From Adiantum capillus-veneris (taxonomy: Eukaryota; Streptophyta; Polypodiopsida; Polypodiales; Pteridaceae), in NCBI GenBank assembly GCA_014529385.2, contig CM043959.1, positions 63,377,753 to 63,441,752 on the forward strand: a DNA stretch of 64,000 bases, in the 5' to 3' direction. Every line of letters begins with the position of its first letter. Within the stretch, counting starts at the first letter, position 1. Below the pieces are notes generated by a model. It saw nothing but the letters and a program-made list of their open reading frames with translations, was not told where the DNA came from and searched no databases. Of this stretch, positions 20,921-31,290 are shown piece after piece. The position numbers and the translations under genes were made by a program.

Positions 20921-21700
20921 AGCATACCTTTTCAGCTTTTGTCAAACTGTCCTCGCAACCAACCTTTAACTCCTTCAAAGAATCCTGTGTGAACTTGTGT
21001 CCAATCTTGCTTGGGTCACAAAGGCTAGGTTGCAAAGAAGTTTGTTCCATCTTATTTGTGCAATCTTTTGGTAGAGGTAATGCCACTGGTGTCACTTTCT
21101 TTGCCACGGACTTATACTTAGTCTCCACTCATACATCAACACCTTGAGAGTTTTTGAAATCCTCAATGACCTTGTACATCTCTATTGAGCATACTTTCAC
21201 GACTTCACTTCCCACACACAAATTGGAATCCACTAAAGACTCCAAACCTTGCATAGTATCCACAAACGAACACTCATCAAACACACCTGCAATGCATTCG
21301 TCAACTTCTAGAAAACCATTCATCTTCAAACTTCTTTGTACACTATTTACATGTTGTCGTCCACCCTGCTTTAAGTCCTCACACTCTATAAAGGCAATAG
21401 ATCCATAGTCCAATAATCCTACAAAACCTGTAGAAAATGTTTCCTTTGCATATACATCATGCAAGAACCTTTCTCTTCTTGTAGGACTACAATCCTGCCC
21501 TACAATGGTACATGGCCAAAACCCCTCATATCCCTATAGTCCTTGAATTCTTTGTTTCTCTTTGGCAAGGGTTTCTCTCTAATACTTTCATGGTTCCTTT
21601 CATGGTCCACACAAACAATAAGGAATTGTACTGCATGCTTTCCATCTCTACTCCTAATCCTTGCATAAGCTGACCCATCATCCATCACCTTGGTTTCCAT
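20898..21700 (-). pseudogene. Protease-RT linker frames, element C
   Basis: Three minus-strand frames (20898-21128, 21129-21464, 21500-21700) lie in a row between protease and reverse transcriptase. They contain lysine- and glutamate-rich sequence and a region rich in valine and cysteine (VDECIAGVFDECSFVD). I recognise no domain. Position suggests the spacer of the element C polyprotein, now broken by stops. Confidence 0.5.
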
Positions 21701-21721
21701 GCAAGTAGCAGTGATGTATGG

Positions 21722-22066
21722 CTACCCAAGTATAAGAGTGTGTGTAGACATCTTCTGCACAAAGAAATTCTGGTCATAATTCACATCCCCTATAGTCACC
21801 TTTACATCTGAACAAGCTACATACAGCTCCCTTGATGAATTGTTTACTGCACGAATCATCCATCCATGAATTATATCAATTGGACATTTTTCTTTTTGAT
21901 AAAGACTCTTTGACATGAGGTTAATTTCTGACCCATGATCTATCAATGCAATGTATGGCTCTTCTAAGTCTCCCACTTTTACTAGGGTCTTAGTAGTTGC
22001 TCTTGCCCAGTGACTCTTCAAGTAGTAGCTCTTGTGAGTGGTCTCCACTTCATCTTCATCATCCAA
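21722..22066 (-). pseudogene. Retropepsin-like protease, element C
   Basis: Aspartic protease that would cut the polyprotein. The 114-codon frame shows YIALIDHGSEINLMSKSLY, the catalytic loop with D-H-G in place of D-S/T-G, then a conserved segment MIRAVNNSSRELYVACSDV, and HTLILG at the end, equivalent to the I-L-G box. The change of the second catalytic-loop residue to histidine may impair activity. Confidence 0.85.
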
Positions 22067-22206
22067 GAAGCGAATGTGTTTTACTCCTCCCTTAGACTTG
22101 TAGCATCCAACAATAGCTTCTTTACGTTGCTCGCCCCATAGAAATCTACACCCTGTGCATTTAAAGTGTCTTCTTCACCCTATACATGGTCGGATTCAGT
22201 AAGAGA

Positions 22207-22538
22207 CTACCGCTTCCTCTTTATGGTATCAATTATTTCTTTGCAGAATTCCCGCTTTGCTGTACCAAGGACCTCACCCAAGGTAGATTCCACCTTACTG
22301 TTTAGAATCCTCTCTTCCAAAACCTTTTTGAGATCCATTGTTGCCTCTATATCGGATTGGAGTTTGTAGGCCGGACCCTTTGCTTTGGATTTTGTTTCAT
22401 CCTTCTTCTTTTCTTTGGAGGCTTCTCGCATAGGCACTTCAGGGACAGACATCTGTTGCGAGGAAGGTGATCTAGGAGGCATTGTGTCATTTCTACCTCC
22501 ACACCTCGTGGTCCGCTTTGAAGGCCCTTCATCCCCAT
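22207..22538 (-). pseudogene. Gag-protease linker, element C
   Basis: Between gag and protease, a charged region (KKKDETKSKAKGPAYKLQSD, then DLKKVLEERILNSKVESTLG) lies in frame 22207-22482. This resembles the segment that precedes the protease in this Ty3 lineage. No catalytic motif. It overlaps a second frame, so the exact reading is uncertain. Confidence 0.5.
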
Positions 22539-22625
22539 TCTCCTACGTTTCTCTTCAACAATGGCCTCATTTTATTGACATTTGGCAATGTATGCATGCA
22601 GTGACAAAGAGTCCACAGGGTCATT

Positions 22626-23720
22626 TCAACCTGTTTCAAGCCGAATGCAGTCTCCAACTTCATGTAAAACCTTTGTAGTCATTTTACCCTTCATAGTAGA
22701 CTCTATACCGCATGACCATAGCTCTCTAATATCATTAGATTCCTCTTCTCCAACTTTGAATAATCCTTTTTTCTTAATAGGATCCACCTTCAACCCATAG
22801 GCGACTGCCTCAACCATTGAGATGGCATGGCTAGTAGCCATGTCCTCAACTAGCTTCTTCATCTCGCCTTTGCTAAAGTTTGTTCCCAAGAGCTTACCTG
22901 TTTCACTTAAGTGAATTTTTCCATCTTCAAAGAAAACAAGATCCTTTGTCAAAGCGTCTTTAAAAATTTCACAATCCCTCCTTCCATAATCAATACCATC
23001 GCACCATATGCATCTATTTACAAAGCCTTCTCTGTTTTGAGGTCTTTGACCTATAGATTGTCTTGATGGTTGCCCCTTTTCTTCTAGCCTTGTAAGTTTT
23101 AACTTGAGCTCTTGTGTTCCCTTGACAATATCATCTAGAATGAACCTCTCACTCTTTGGAACCACAATAACATGCTTTATGGGACTCTCACGAACACTCG
23201 GGACTTGAATAGGGTTGACTATCATCTTGTCTCTTTGTCCTTCTTGCTTAGTTAGCAGTGAAATGGCGTCTTCAACTTCATTCCAATTAGTCTTTAAGCC
23301 TTGTTCCGCATCCTTATCTTCAAGTAGTAGCTCTAAATTCTCTTGAATCTCTTTACCTACGGCTTGCAAAAAGAGCTCTGTCTTCTCCGAGTTTGGGGTA
23401 GCCTTTTCATTCCTTGAAAGTTGACCATAACGGCGTTCGATTTCCCTTAGCAGTTCGGTATGCGAGAGCCTCTCTTTTGGCTGAACTACCCACTCTAAAA
23501 AAGTCCTCTTTGTTACCCTTTCGTAGTCCTCCATGAAATACTCTTTCTTCAAGGCTAATTTGAATGCTTTCCAAGTTGCCCCATGCTCATTTCTAATTCC
23601 CCTTACATGCTCTCTAATTTGGGAACCACAACAAGTTCAAAACTTTGCACCATCTCTGCTTCGGGCACTCGATGAAGCTCCATCTCCTTTACATATCCAC
23701 AAAGATACTTTTTAAAATCT
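22626..23720 (-). pseudogene. Gag of element C
   Basis: The 308-codon frame at 22626-23552 encodes the capsid C-terminal part (LKKEYFMEDYERVTKR, LLREIERRYGQLS) and the zinc knuckle CIWCDGIDYGRRDC, where the zinc-binding histidine is replaced by tyrosine. Upstream to about 23720 another frame gives MELHRVPEAEMVQSFELVVV, the preceding capsid segment, so a frameshift near 23560 divides gag. A distinct gag family from A, B, E and G. Confidence 0.85.
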
Positions 23721-23948
23721 TTAACTTAAATCAATCCATTTTCTTCACCATAGATTGAAGCTCTTTCATTGAGGAAAGATCCCTCCTTTATGCAGCTCGT
23801 TGTTGCTGCATAAACACTGCAAAAGCTTGAAACATTTGCATTGTGAGACTGGAGCAAACCGAACCCCCTATTGCTCTTGTTGCTCCATAGATGTAAAAAT
23901 TTGTTTTGATACCTTCAATGAATCTTTTGAACCCTCACCCTAGCCTAC

Positions 23949-23966
23949 TTCGTGTCGGGCTCACCA
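23949..23966 (-). promoter_or_regulatory. Candidate primer-binding site of element C
   Basis: On the minus strand TGGTGAGCCCGACACGAA, preceded by ACACATTTT. The plus strand ends in CACCA like a tRNA 3' end (acceptor CGGGCTC, then A, then CCA). I cannot name the tRNA. Position just upstream of gag supports it. Confidence 0.55.
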
Positions 23967-23970
23967 AAAA

Positions 23971-24850
23971 TGTGTCAAGAAGTGCGTAGTGCGACTAGGA
24001 AAACGCCAGGCCTCTGACTGTGAGGATTCGTAGCAAAATCAAGCAAGTCATAGATGATTTGAAGCCAAAAACACACTAAAAGAGAATAGAAATCCAGCCA
24101 TAAAATATCCACTTTGAAAAATAACCAATACTAACTCAAAACTCTTGTGTGTGTGAAGATTAGGTGTACGTAGCCTCCCTCCCAATTGCACAGATGCAGT
24201 GCTCATTTGACCCGTTAAAGACCCTATAGTGACGCTTCAATTCCTCATCGTGACCATTTCATGGAAGCTTAAGTACTTCATTGGAGAATCCCAAGTAGTT
24301 ATTTGAGGAGGGGAAACCCTAATTGGAGGCGTCACAGCCTCAACCATGTAGTGGAAGCAGCACGGGACTGCACTAGAACCCTGTAAAGGAATGGTTGTAT
24401 CTCCTTGATCATATGCCAAATGAGCTCATTCATGGCTCTAAAATTTCCCACACAACTTAGGAAACGATGGCACCATCGTTGATGTGGCATTTTGAGCTAT
24501 TTTTAGGCTATTTTCACCATTTTTAGGTCATTTTTTGCCATATTATTGCCCAAAAATATCCCTTTTTCTTCATAAACAGCCCAAACGAGCTGGGAAAAAT
24601 CCCTAAATTTGTGGGAAAATCCCGTTGGGCTCAAATTTCATGTTGAAACTCAATTTTCCACTTGGTGAGCACTTTGGACACGTCTTTTATGCCCGCGCAC
24701 AAAACTTGCTCATTTTTAGTCGAGATTGCCCGCATTGAACTTTCTAGGCAAAACGAGCGTGCCACTTTGAAACACTTGACATTTGTACATTTATAAAGAA
24801 AAATAGACATATATTTATGTGAAAAAAAGCATTCCATAGTGCCATGTCTA
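23971..24850 (-). repeat. Probable 5' LTR of element C, far end unknown
   Basis: The sequence next to the primer site ends ACACA on the minus strand, as an LTR should. The remainder to about 24850 is non-coding. No second LTR copy is available in the window, so the length is a guess and only the left boundary is supported. Confidence 0.4.
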
Positions 24851-26044
24851 GGGCCTCACCCGCCTAGCAAGGTATGTACACGACTGCAACCGTGGCATCT
24901 ATTTTCACATATATCACACTATGTACATTATAGCATTCGATCCGACATAACAAAAGCATTGAGAGTGAGGTAGATATTTTAGTTTTCACATTATGCATGT
25001 GCCATGGCACGACAATGTGTACGCACCATAAAACATCCACTACTTACTGTTCCTAGAGTTATGTGCATCGCTGGGGCGACGTGGGACACATGCATTGGCC
25101 ATTTTTTTCAATAATCTCCTTAATGATTATTAATACAATTATTCCACTTGGCCCACATTCAAGCCTTTGGCAATATGCTGAATTAAATCTTATTGATGAA
25201 GATGACTAGGGAGAGTATTTTTCTCAAACACGAAAGGATGCGACAGGAAATGGTATTACCACTATCAATCTTGCTAGCTCAGGTCTTACAATAAACTGAT
25301 CAAGGCTTATAGGCTTGAGTACCCAGACAATAGAGGCAATGAAGATATTCCCCGTGAGTTGTGTCATAAAATCTAATATCTAACCAACCTAAAGTATTTT
25401 CTCATATTAAACTGATCATTTAATGTGAGAGAATAAATGGGAACAAGGGTTAGAATATAGACATGTGCTTATGGATCTATCTCAACATGGGGCCAAGGTT
25501 AAAATGGGTCCAAATGAGAGAATCTGGTATGTTAAAGAAAAATGCTACCTAATGGAGCTTAAATACCAAAGAGTTAGCTTCATTAAAGACCTCCAAAAGT
25601 TAGAGTTCAAAAGTCCTTTGACCTTAGGCAAGCTAGGGCTGACCGTGAGGTGGGAATCCTACCCAGGCATGAGGTGCTTGTTAGATTGCTAAGTGTTAGT
25701 GGGAACCTTACCCAAAAGATTGAGGTGTTTCTCACATGCTTAAATGACTAAATTTTTTGAAGTATTCAATTCAAATATAACTCTCAAGAGGCATCAACGT
25801 TTCCATGCTTGATTGATTAAGTCCTTGAAGTATTGAATTCAACCAAATGACTTAATAAGCATAAAAGACACATGTTCAAATGATCCTCCACATGTGGCCC
25901 TCACGACGTGTTTGAATGCTATTGGATAGGTTTTAAGGGGTCCAATGACAATTTAGATACAAAAAAAAACAAATTAAGTTCTTTCTCTCGAAGAGGAAAA
26001 ATATAACACATGTCGAAATGAAATAATAAAATAATACGAGTGAG

Positions 26045-26046
<2 letters not shown>
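24851..26046. other. Non-coding stretch, probably partly LTR of element K
   Basis: No gene seen. The phrase GTATTGAATTCAA and variants recur near 25760-25840. The 5' LTR of element K must begin somewhere here, since its primer site lies at 26761, but the start cannot be placed without a second LTR. Confidence 0.4.
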
Positions 26047-26096
<50 letters not shown>

Positions 26097-26142
26097 GAAC
26101 CAAGTATGAGAGGGGGGTATACTCTCCCACACACACACACAC
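26047..26142 (+). repeat. (AG)n microsatellite followed by (CA)n
   Basis: About 22 AG repeats at 26047-26092 and a shorter CA run at 26128-26142, inside the probable LTR of element K. Open frames here (arginine-glutamate or serine-leucine repeats) are artefacts of the repeat. Confidence 0.95.
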
Positions 26143-26760
26143 ATTCTCTCATTGTGTGGAGTACAAAGTGCAAGAGCTCCATCTCCTTCTCCAAGCTTGT
26201 TGAGAACTGGAGAGTCTACACCAACACTCTTGGCTATGGAATGCAAATCCACCCAAGATCCATGCTTCAATTCTTAATCTTTCCATCTTCTTCATCTTCA
26301 TTACTATGCTATTATGCTATTCTATTTCTTTATCCTATAGATGATTCTTCTTCCTCTTCCCTACCCTCATTCCCCGCTAGCTCTTTCCACCTTCGAAGGT
26401 GTTTAAGGCCTTGGGATAGTTAATGTTTTTTGCAAATTTTATGTTAAGCTCATGATGCATGAAGCTTTCCATCTTCATAGCATCACCAAGGTCACAAGGA
26501 ACACAAATATTTTATTGTAACAAGTCTCTCTTGATGGGAGAATCTATAATACAAACGCCTTTTGGAGGGGGTGTGCCTCTCAACTATTGTCATGTTCTCT
26601 ATACTCTCTGTCTTGCAAAAGTATTGTTCATGCCAAGTTAATAAAGTACTATGTTCATATTGCTACAATCAATTAAGTTCACCCTCTATGTTCTCAAAAT
26701 ACTCACTCTAATTCTCTTAATTCCGCTATTCTCAAAGTTCATAGGCCATATCCATTACAT

Positions 26761-26778
26761 TGGTATCAGAGCATTTGG
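26761..26778 (+). promoter_or_regulatory. Primer-binding site of element K, initiator tRNA-Met
   Basis: TGGTATCAGAGCATTTGG: the first 12 bases match the classic plant LTR primer site complementary to initiator tRNA-Met; the last six diverge. The LTR ends CCATTACA just before, at 26759. Confidence 0.9.
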
Positions 26779-27131
26779 TTTCTCTTTTCTTGCTTAAGAA
26801 GAGAGGTCCTTAAGTAGCCTATTAATGGTTAATTTTGTTCATTATATTAGGGTAAGTGGGACTGGGATCTATTATCAAGTTTGTTGATCCCACTATGTGG
26901 GATATGGTGCACACCTCAAGATCTTTGGTCTTAATAATGGGGTCTTTCTAGACTTACCCAAGGCTTTACCATTATCGAGCCATAATAAGTCCAAAAGGAG
27001 CTATCCCACGTCAATTCTGCTATGTTAGACCCACCCCACTACTCTTTATAATTAACTAATTTTAGCCGTGGGTGTAGATACTTAAGTGCTTATTTTAAAA
27101 GGCTAAGAGGAGTAGCAACTAAGGTTTTGAG

Positions 27132-27611
27132 TTGCCAAAGAATACACTAAGTAAACACACAAGTATAATTTGCATGGTTGGCAATAACCAAGAGAGTAGA
27201 ATGAACATTGATAACTTTGATTTTTCACATGAAGGTGCTAATGATGATGCCCTCATGTTTATCAATTATCTTGTTACTAGGTTGCATCAAGCTATGGGCA
27301 ACCCTACTTTGCAAGCCGCAGTTACTCAATTTCTTCCTGCTTATTATGAGATTTCCCTTTCTCTCCAAAAGGAGAGAGAGCTTAGGAGGCCTCTTGATGA
27401 GACCCACAAAACAATACTCTCTCCCATACGAGAGGAGGAATCCAAAGAACAAGAAAGTAATGAATCCCTAGGTTCCTCTGAAGATGTGGCTCCACGAAGA
27501 TGGCGGTGGTCTAGACGATCGCCAACTCCTCCCATGAGGAAACGGTCACCACACATTCCTTCTCCTTGTCACTCCGGAAGGGAAGAGAGGAACAAAGGAA
27601 GAAAAGGTTAA
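27132..27611 (+). CDS. N-terminal gag region of element K
   Basis: A 159-codon frame, probably starting at the internal methionine of MNIDNFDFSHEG. It contains a helical part (MFINYLVTRLHQAMGN) and an arginine/serine/proline-rich tail (RRWRWSRRSPTPPMRKRSP). It precedes the capsid frame with one frameshift or stop region between. I know no name for this N-terminal extension; it may be linker rather than a separate protein. Confidence 0.5.
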   Translation: MPKNTLSKHTSIICMVGNNQESRMNIDNFDFSHEGANDDALMFINYLVTRLHQAMGNPTLQAAVTQFLPAYYEISLSLQKERELRRPLDETHKTILSPIREEESKEQESNESLGSSEDVAPRRWRWSRRSPTPPMRKRSPHIPSPCHSGREERNKGRKG

Positions 27612-27723
27612 GAAAGAGGTCACCCTCTTCTCCTTATTCTTCACCTTCCTCCTCTCCCAACAATATCTATGGCTATTATCGTAGAGAATACAAGAGGGGA
27701 GGACATCATAAATTATACCTTGC

Positions 27724-28524
27724 ATGGTGAAGATCAAAAAGCTCAAGAAGTTCAAAGAGGGAGGAAAGAGTATATCTTTTCTCACCTATTGTGGCACCTT
27801 TGGTGCCACCGACAAAGTATTGGCCTTCATCCAACAATTTGATGCGGCCTTTGGAGATGAGGGCTTCATGGAGTCCTCCAAGCTACACCATGTAGCTATG
27901 CACTTCCAAAAATCGGTTCATCAATGGTGGGCTAGCCTTCATGGAAACGTTGAAGCCCCAAAGACATGGAAAACTCTACAAGTTTCCATCATGAAGAATT
28001 TCCTTGCAAGCGCAAAGGACAAAGTACTTACTAAATGGTGCAGTTTGAAGCTTCTTTCACATGAGTCTATTCACGAATATGTAGACAAGTTTTGGGATTT
28101 ACATCTCAAGGCTATTACCTTCCAAAAGATAGAATTTTCCGAGAAAAAGCAACAAATTTGTGCGGGATTACCTAAAGAAATGACCGAGTATGTCAACTCC
28201 CAGCGGCCTAGTTCTATCACCGAAGTAATCCACCACACCATGGTTGCTTCCCGCATTAATTTCCAACAAGGAGCTAGACGGAATGTCAAACCCATGGAAA
28301 ACAAAGACAAAAATGATGCAAAGGGAAAAACCAATGCCCAAAATTCTTCCCAAGGCACTTTCTACAACAACAACAATGGGTCCAAGGACAAGGGAGTTTA
28401 CAAAGGTAAAAACAAACTCTCTCATGAAGAGCTTGAAGCTTTTCGCAAGGAGCATAAGCGTTTTAAGTTTGGGGAACAAGGACATGGATATCGTTCTTGC
28501 CCCAAGAAAAAATTCTCACAATGA
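27724..28524 (+). pseudogene. Gag of element K
   Basis: Capsid domain of a Ty3 element: KVLAFIQQFDAAFGDEGF, HVAMHFQKSVHQWWASL, then ESIHEYVDKFWDLHLKA and KQQICAGLPKEMTEYV. After a lysine/asparagine-rich linker comes a damaged zinc knuckle: RFKFGEQGHGYRSC, in which the first two cysteines of the expected C-x2-C are R and F. Nucleic-acid binding through this module would be lost. The frame ends with TGA at 28522. Confidence 0.85.
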
Positions 28525-28629
28525 GACTCCTAGGGCTTCCCCATCAAAGCTCCAAAAGATGATGCTCATTGCAAAGGATCATCTCTCTCCTATGCTTAGG
28601 AAAAGGTAAGGGAGCATGATGCCTTCATT

Positions 28630-29103
28630 TTGTTTGACCCTGGCTCTACTCACAACTCCATATCAACGGAGTTGGCCACCAAGTTGGGCATTCAAGATTT
28701 TGAGATGGGAAATATTGTAACAGCTGACACAGCTTTCAAGGGACAGCAAGCCTCCATTACTCTCTTGATTGGGAAGTTGAGGCTTCATGTCCAAAACTAT
28801 GTCAACAAGGAAGACTTTTGAATCTCTCCTCTCCAACATGAGGATGTTATCCTAGGGGCACCATGGTTTGATTGCATGGTTGCCAACATGAAGTTCCCTA
28901 AAAGGAGAATCTACGTCACCTCCAGGGGAAAGAACATGTATATAGATGCTAATGAGTCTAGTCGTACTATACCACTTGTAAATTCACCAGCTTTTGATAA
29001 GTCAATCAAAAGCTATTTTTTTACGTACATGATTTTTTTCAAAGAATCCACTAATGACGCTAATGGTTTATCAAATGGAATGGTAGGAATCAAGAAGAGT
29101 TAG
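28630..29103 (+). pseudogene. Retropepsin-like protease, element K
   Basis: FDPGSTHNSISTELATKLG carries the catalytic loop, with D-P-G instead of D-S/T-G, and is followed by KLRLHVQNYV. A TGA at 28819-28821 interrupts just before SPLQHEDVILGAPWF, the I-L-G box, in the same frame. The part after it (MKFPKRRIYVTSRG) leads towards the reverse transcriptase. Confidence 0.8.
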
Positions 29104-29268
29104 CCTTGTCTACTTTTCTAAATGGATTCCAAGATGTTTTCATCGATGATATCCCTATGGACTTACCTCTAAAACAAGGGGATGATGACCATCAAATTGA
29201 GCTCCTACTAGGAAGCTCACCGCCTAACAAGCCTCCTTATCGAGTTTCCCAAGCTTAAAGAGGAGATC

Positions 29269-30184
29269 ATGAGGAAAATAAAAGAAATGGTAGACAAAGG
29301 GATGGTGAGGCCTAGCTCCTCTCCCTTTTGTTCTCCAATCCTTTTAGTGCAAAAGAAAGATGGTACACACCGTATGTGTGTGGACTATCGACGAGCACTA
29401 ATCCATATCAATATCAAAAATAGATTTCTTGTACCTCGGGTAGAAGATCTGTTTGATAAGCTACAAGTCTCTACCTACTTTAGTAGGATTGACCTAAAAA
29501 GTGTCTATCATCAAATTAGGATAGTGGATGAAGATATCCTAATGACTGCGTTTCGTACAAGGTTTGGTCTTTATGAATATCTAGTCATGCCTTTTGGCTT
29601 GACCAATGCACCAGCCACATTCAATCATTTGATGGAAAAAATATTTAGACCCTACCACAAGTTCACTGGAATGTTATTTGATAATATCATCATCTACTCC
29701 AAGTCCTTAGAGGAACACAAGCAGCATCTCCAAGTGATTATTCAAGCATTGAGGGAGAACAAGCTTTTCCTCAACCAAAAGAAAAGTGATTTTTTTCCTT
29801 CAAGAGATTCCATACTTAAGTCATATTATCTCTCAAGATGGTATCTGTATGGATCCATCAAAGTTAAAGGTAATAAAAGCATGGTCTAATCTAAGGAATC
29901 TACATGAGCTAAGAAGCTTTATTGGTATGTGTGCATACTATAGACGCTTCATAGCAAAATTTTCTCAAATAGCAGGACCATTACATGACTTAACAAAGAA
30001 GAATGTTAAGTATTCATGGATTGCTAAGGAGAAAAGAGCTTTTGACAAGCTCAAAGAGAATCTTACCTCTCAACCAGTCCTCATGCTTCCGGATCTCTCA
30101 AAGCCGTTTGAGGCTCAATGTGATGCTTGTGGTGATTGCCTTGGAGTAGTCTTGCTTCAAGACGGGCCTGCTCAATACGGATGA
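29269..30184 (+). pseudogene. Reverse transcriptase, element K
   Basis: Strong similarity to Ty3 reverse transcriptase: SSPFCSPILLVQKKDG, MCVDYR, YFSRIDLKSVYHQIRI, FGLYEYLVMPFGLTNAPATF. The catalytic box reads LFDNIIIYSK, so the second of the two adjacent aspartates is asparagine and activity would be lost. A frameshift near 29800 moves to frame 29786-30184 with LSHIISQDGICMDPSK, SFIGMCAYYRRFI and FEAQCDACGDCLGVVLLQDG, the connection domain and start of RNase H. Confidence 0.9.
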
Positions 30185-30506
30185 ACATGTCTTGGGCATT
30201 TATGAGAAACAGCTTTTAGATGTTCTACATGTCTTAGACATTTGAAATCATTATTTATTGGGGACTCCATTCATTTTAGGAACATACCACCAAAGTCTCA
30301 AGTACTTTATGACGCAAACCAAGCTTTCCGACAAACAAATGAGGTGGACAAATTTTGCAATTTTATTTTCATATTGCTCACATTGCCGTGGTAAGCACAA
30401 TCAAGTGGGCGATGCACTTTCACGACAACCAAAAGTCAATGTGTTATCTATAGCAACTCACAATGATCTATTTTCTATGATAGAGACCCTCACTTTAAAG
30501 ATGTAA
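30185..30506 (+). pseudogene. RNase H domain, element K
   Basis: After the QCDACGDCLG motif, further parts are GTPFILGTYHQSLKYFMTQ, where the usual T-D-H is T-Y-H (a catalytic aspartate lost), then SDKQMRWTNFA and GDALSRQP, the normal end of a Ty3 RNase H. The stretch between is frameshifted. Confidence 0.8.
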
Positions 30507-30589
30507 TGTGAGCCCTTGCTTTGAGGAAGAAAGATGAACCATTCACCTTGCAGGATGGTTATCTTCTCCATGGCAATAGGCTATGTGCT

Positions 30590-31290
30590 ACCCACTCCCT
30601 TCGTGAGAAAGTCATGTATGAATCCCATGCTCCTCCCTATGCGGGGCATAGAGGCATTCAACCTACTCTTCGAGGAGTATAGACGTACTTCTATTGGCCT
30701 ACCATGAAAGTGGACATACAAGAGTATGTTTCAAAATGTGTGGTATGCCAAAAGACTAAGTATGATAGAGGGAAGAAACCTGGACTACTCCTGCCATTAC
30801 CAATCCCTAATTCACTATGGGAGAGTATATCCATGGATTTTATCTTTGGATTACCCAAGTATATCCATGGGAATATGAGAATATGGACAATAGTGAACAG
30901 TTTTAGCAAGGCAAGCACACTTTATTCCTATCAAAACAACTATTAAGGCACACCAAATGGCAACCATCTTCATATCTCAAATTTTCAAACACCATGGATT
31001 ACCAACATCCATCATTTTTGATAGAGATCCTAGAATGACTAGTAATTTATGGAAAGGTCTCTTTGAAAATCTAGGTACAAGATTGAATTTGTCTTTGGCC
31101 TACCACCCACAAAGGGATATCCAAAGTGAGATAGCCAATCTTATGATACTCGATCTACTAAAGACTTATGTTACAAAAGTTGATCAACGATCACAATGGT
31201 AGAAGTACTTACCCCTTGTAGAGTATGCATACAATAATATTGTCCATACTACTACAGGAAAAGCACCTTTTGAGTTGCAGAAGCCTATAT
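30590..31290 (+). pseudogene. Integrase, element K (truncated)
   Basis: The zinc module is present (SHAPPYAGHRG, then CVVCQKTKYDRG), followed by the core: SISMDFIFGLP with the first aspartate, FDRDPRMTSNLW with the second, and YHPQRDIQSEIAN with the glutamate. Stops and a frameshift at about 30945 break the frame. The sequence ends at EYAYNNIVHTTTGKAPFELQ, before the C-terminal module. Confidence 0.9.

Larger units (their letters stand above)
18659..23970 (-). mobile_element. Element C: Ty3 retrotransposon, main part
   Basis: On the minus strand the order is primer site (23949-23966), gag, protease, reverse transcriptase, RNase H, integrase, with the integrase tail at 4271-4757 beyond element D. 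This is Ty3-type order. Motifs differ from the Tat-like elements here: protease DHGSEINLMS, reverse transcriptase GRAIYSMEDLYSGYD and FLDDVPIKG, gag knuckle CIWCDGIDYGRRDC. All genes carry stops or frameshifts. A single LTR side is seen on the right; the 3' LTR is not recognised. Confidence 0.9.
26761..31290 (+). mobile_element. Element K: chromovirus-like Ty3 retrotransposon, 3' end lost
   Basis: Order is primer site, gag (27132-28524), protease (28630-29103), reverse transcriptase (29269-30184), RNase H (to 30506), integrase (30590-31290). It has a single gag-pol without the second RNase H, unlike the Tat-like elements. Integrase similarity stops at GKAPFELQK near 31290 and DUF7869-like sequence follows at once, so the integrase tail and 3' LTR are missing. 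Many frameshifts and a changed reverse transcriptase catalytic box show it is dead. Confidence 0.85.

Noticed and set aside
26040-26423. Open frames with arginine-glutamate or serine-leucine repeats
   Set aside because: They are translations of the (AG)n and (CA)n microsatellites in three frames.
28071-28485. Minus-strand frames opposite gag of element K
   Set aside because: Shadows of the gag coding strand with no motif.
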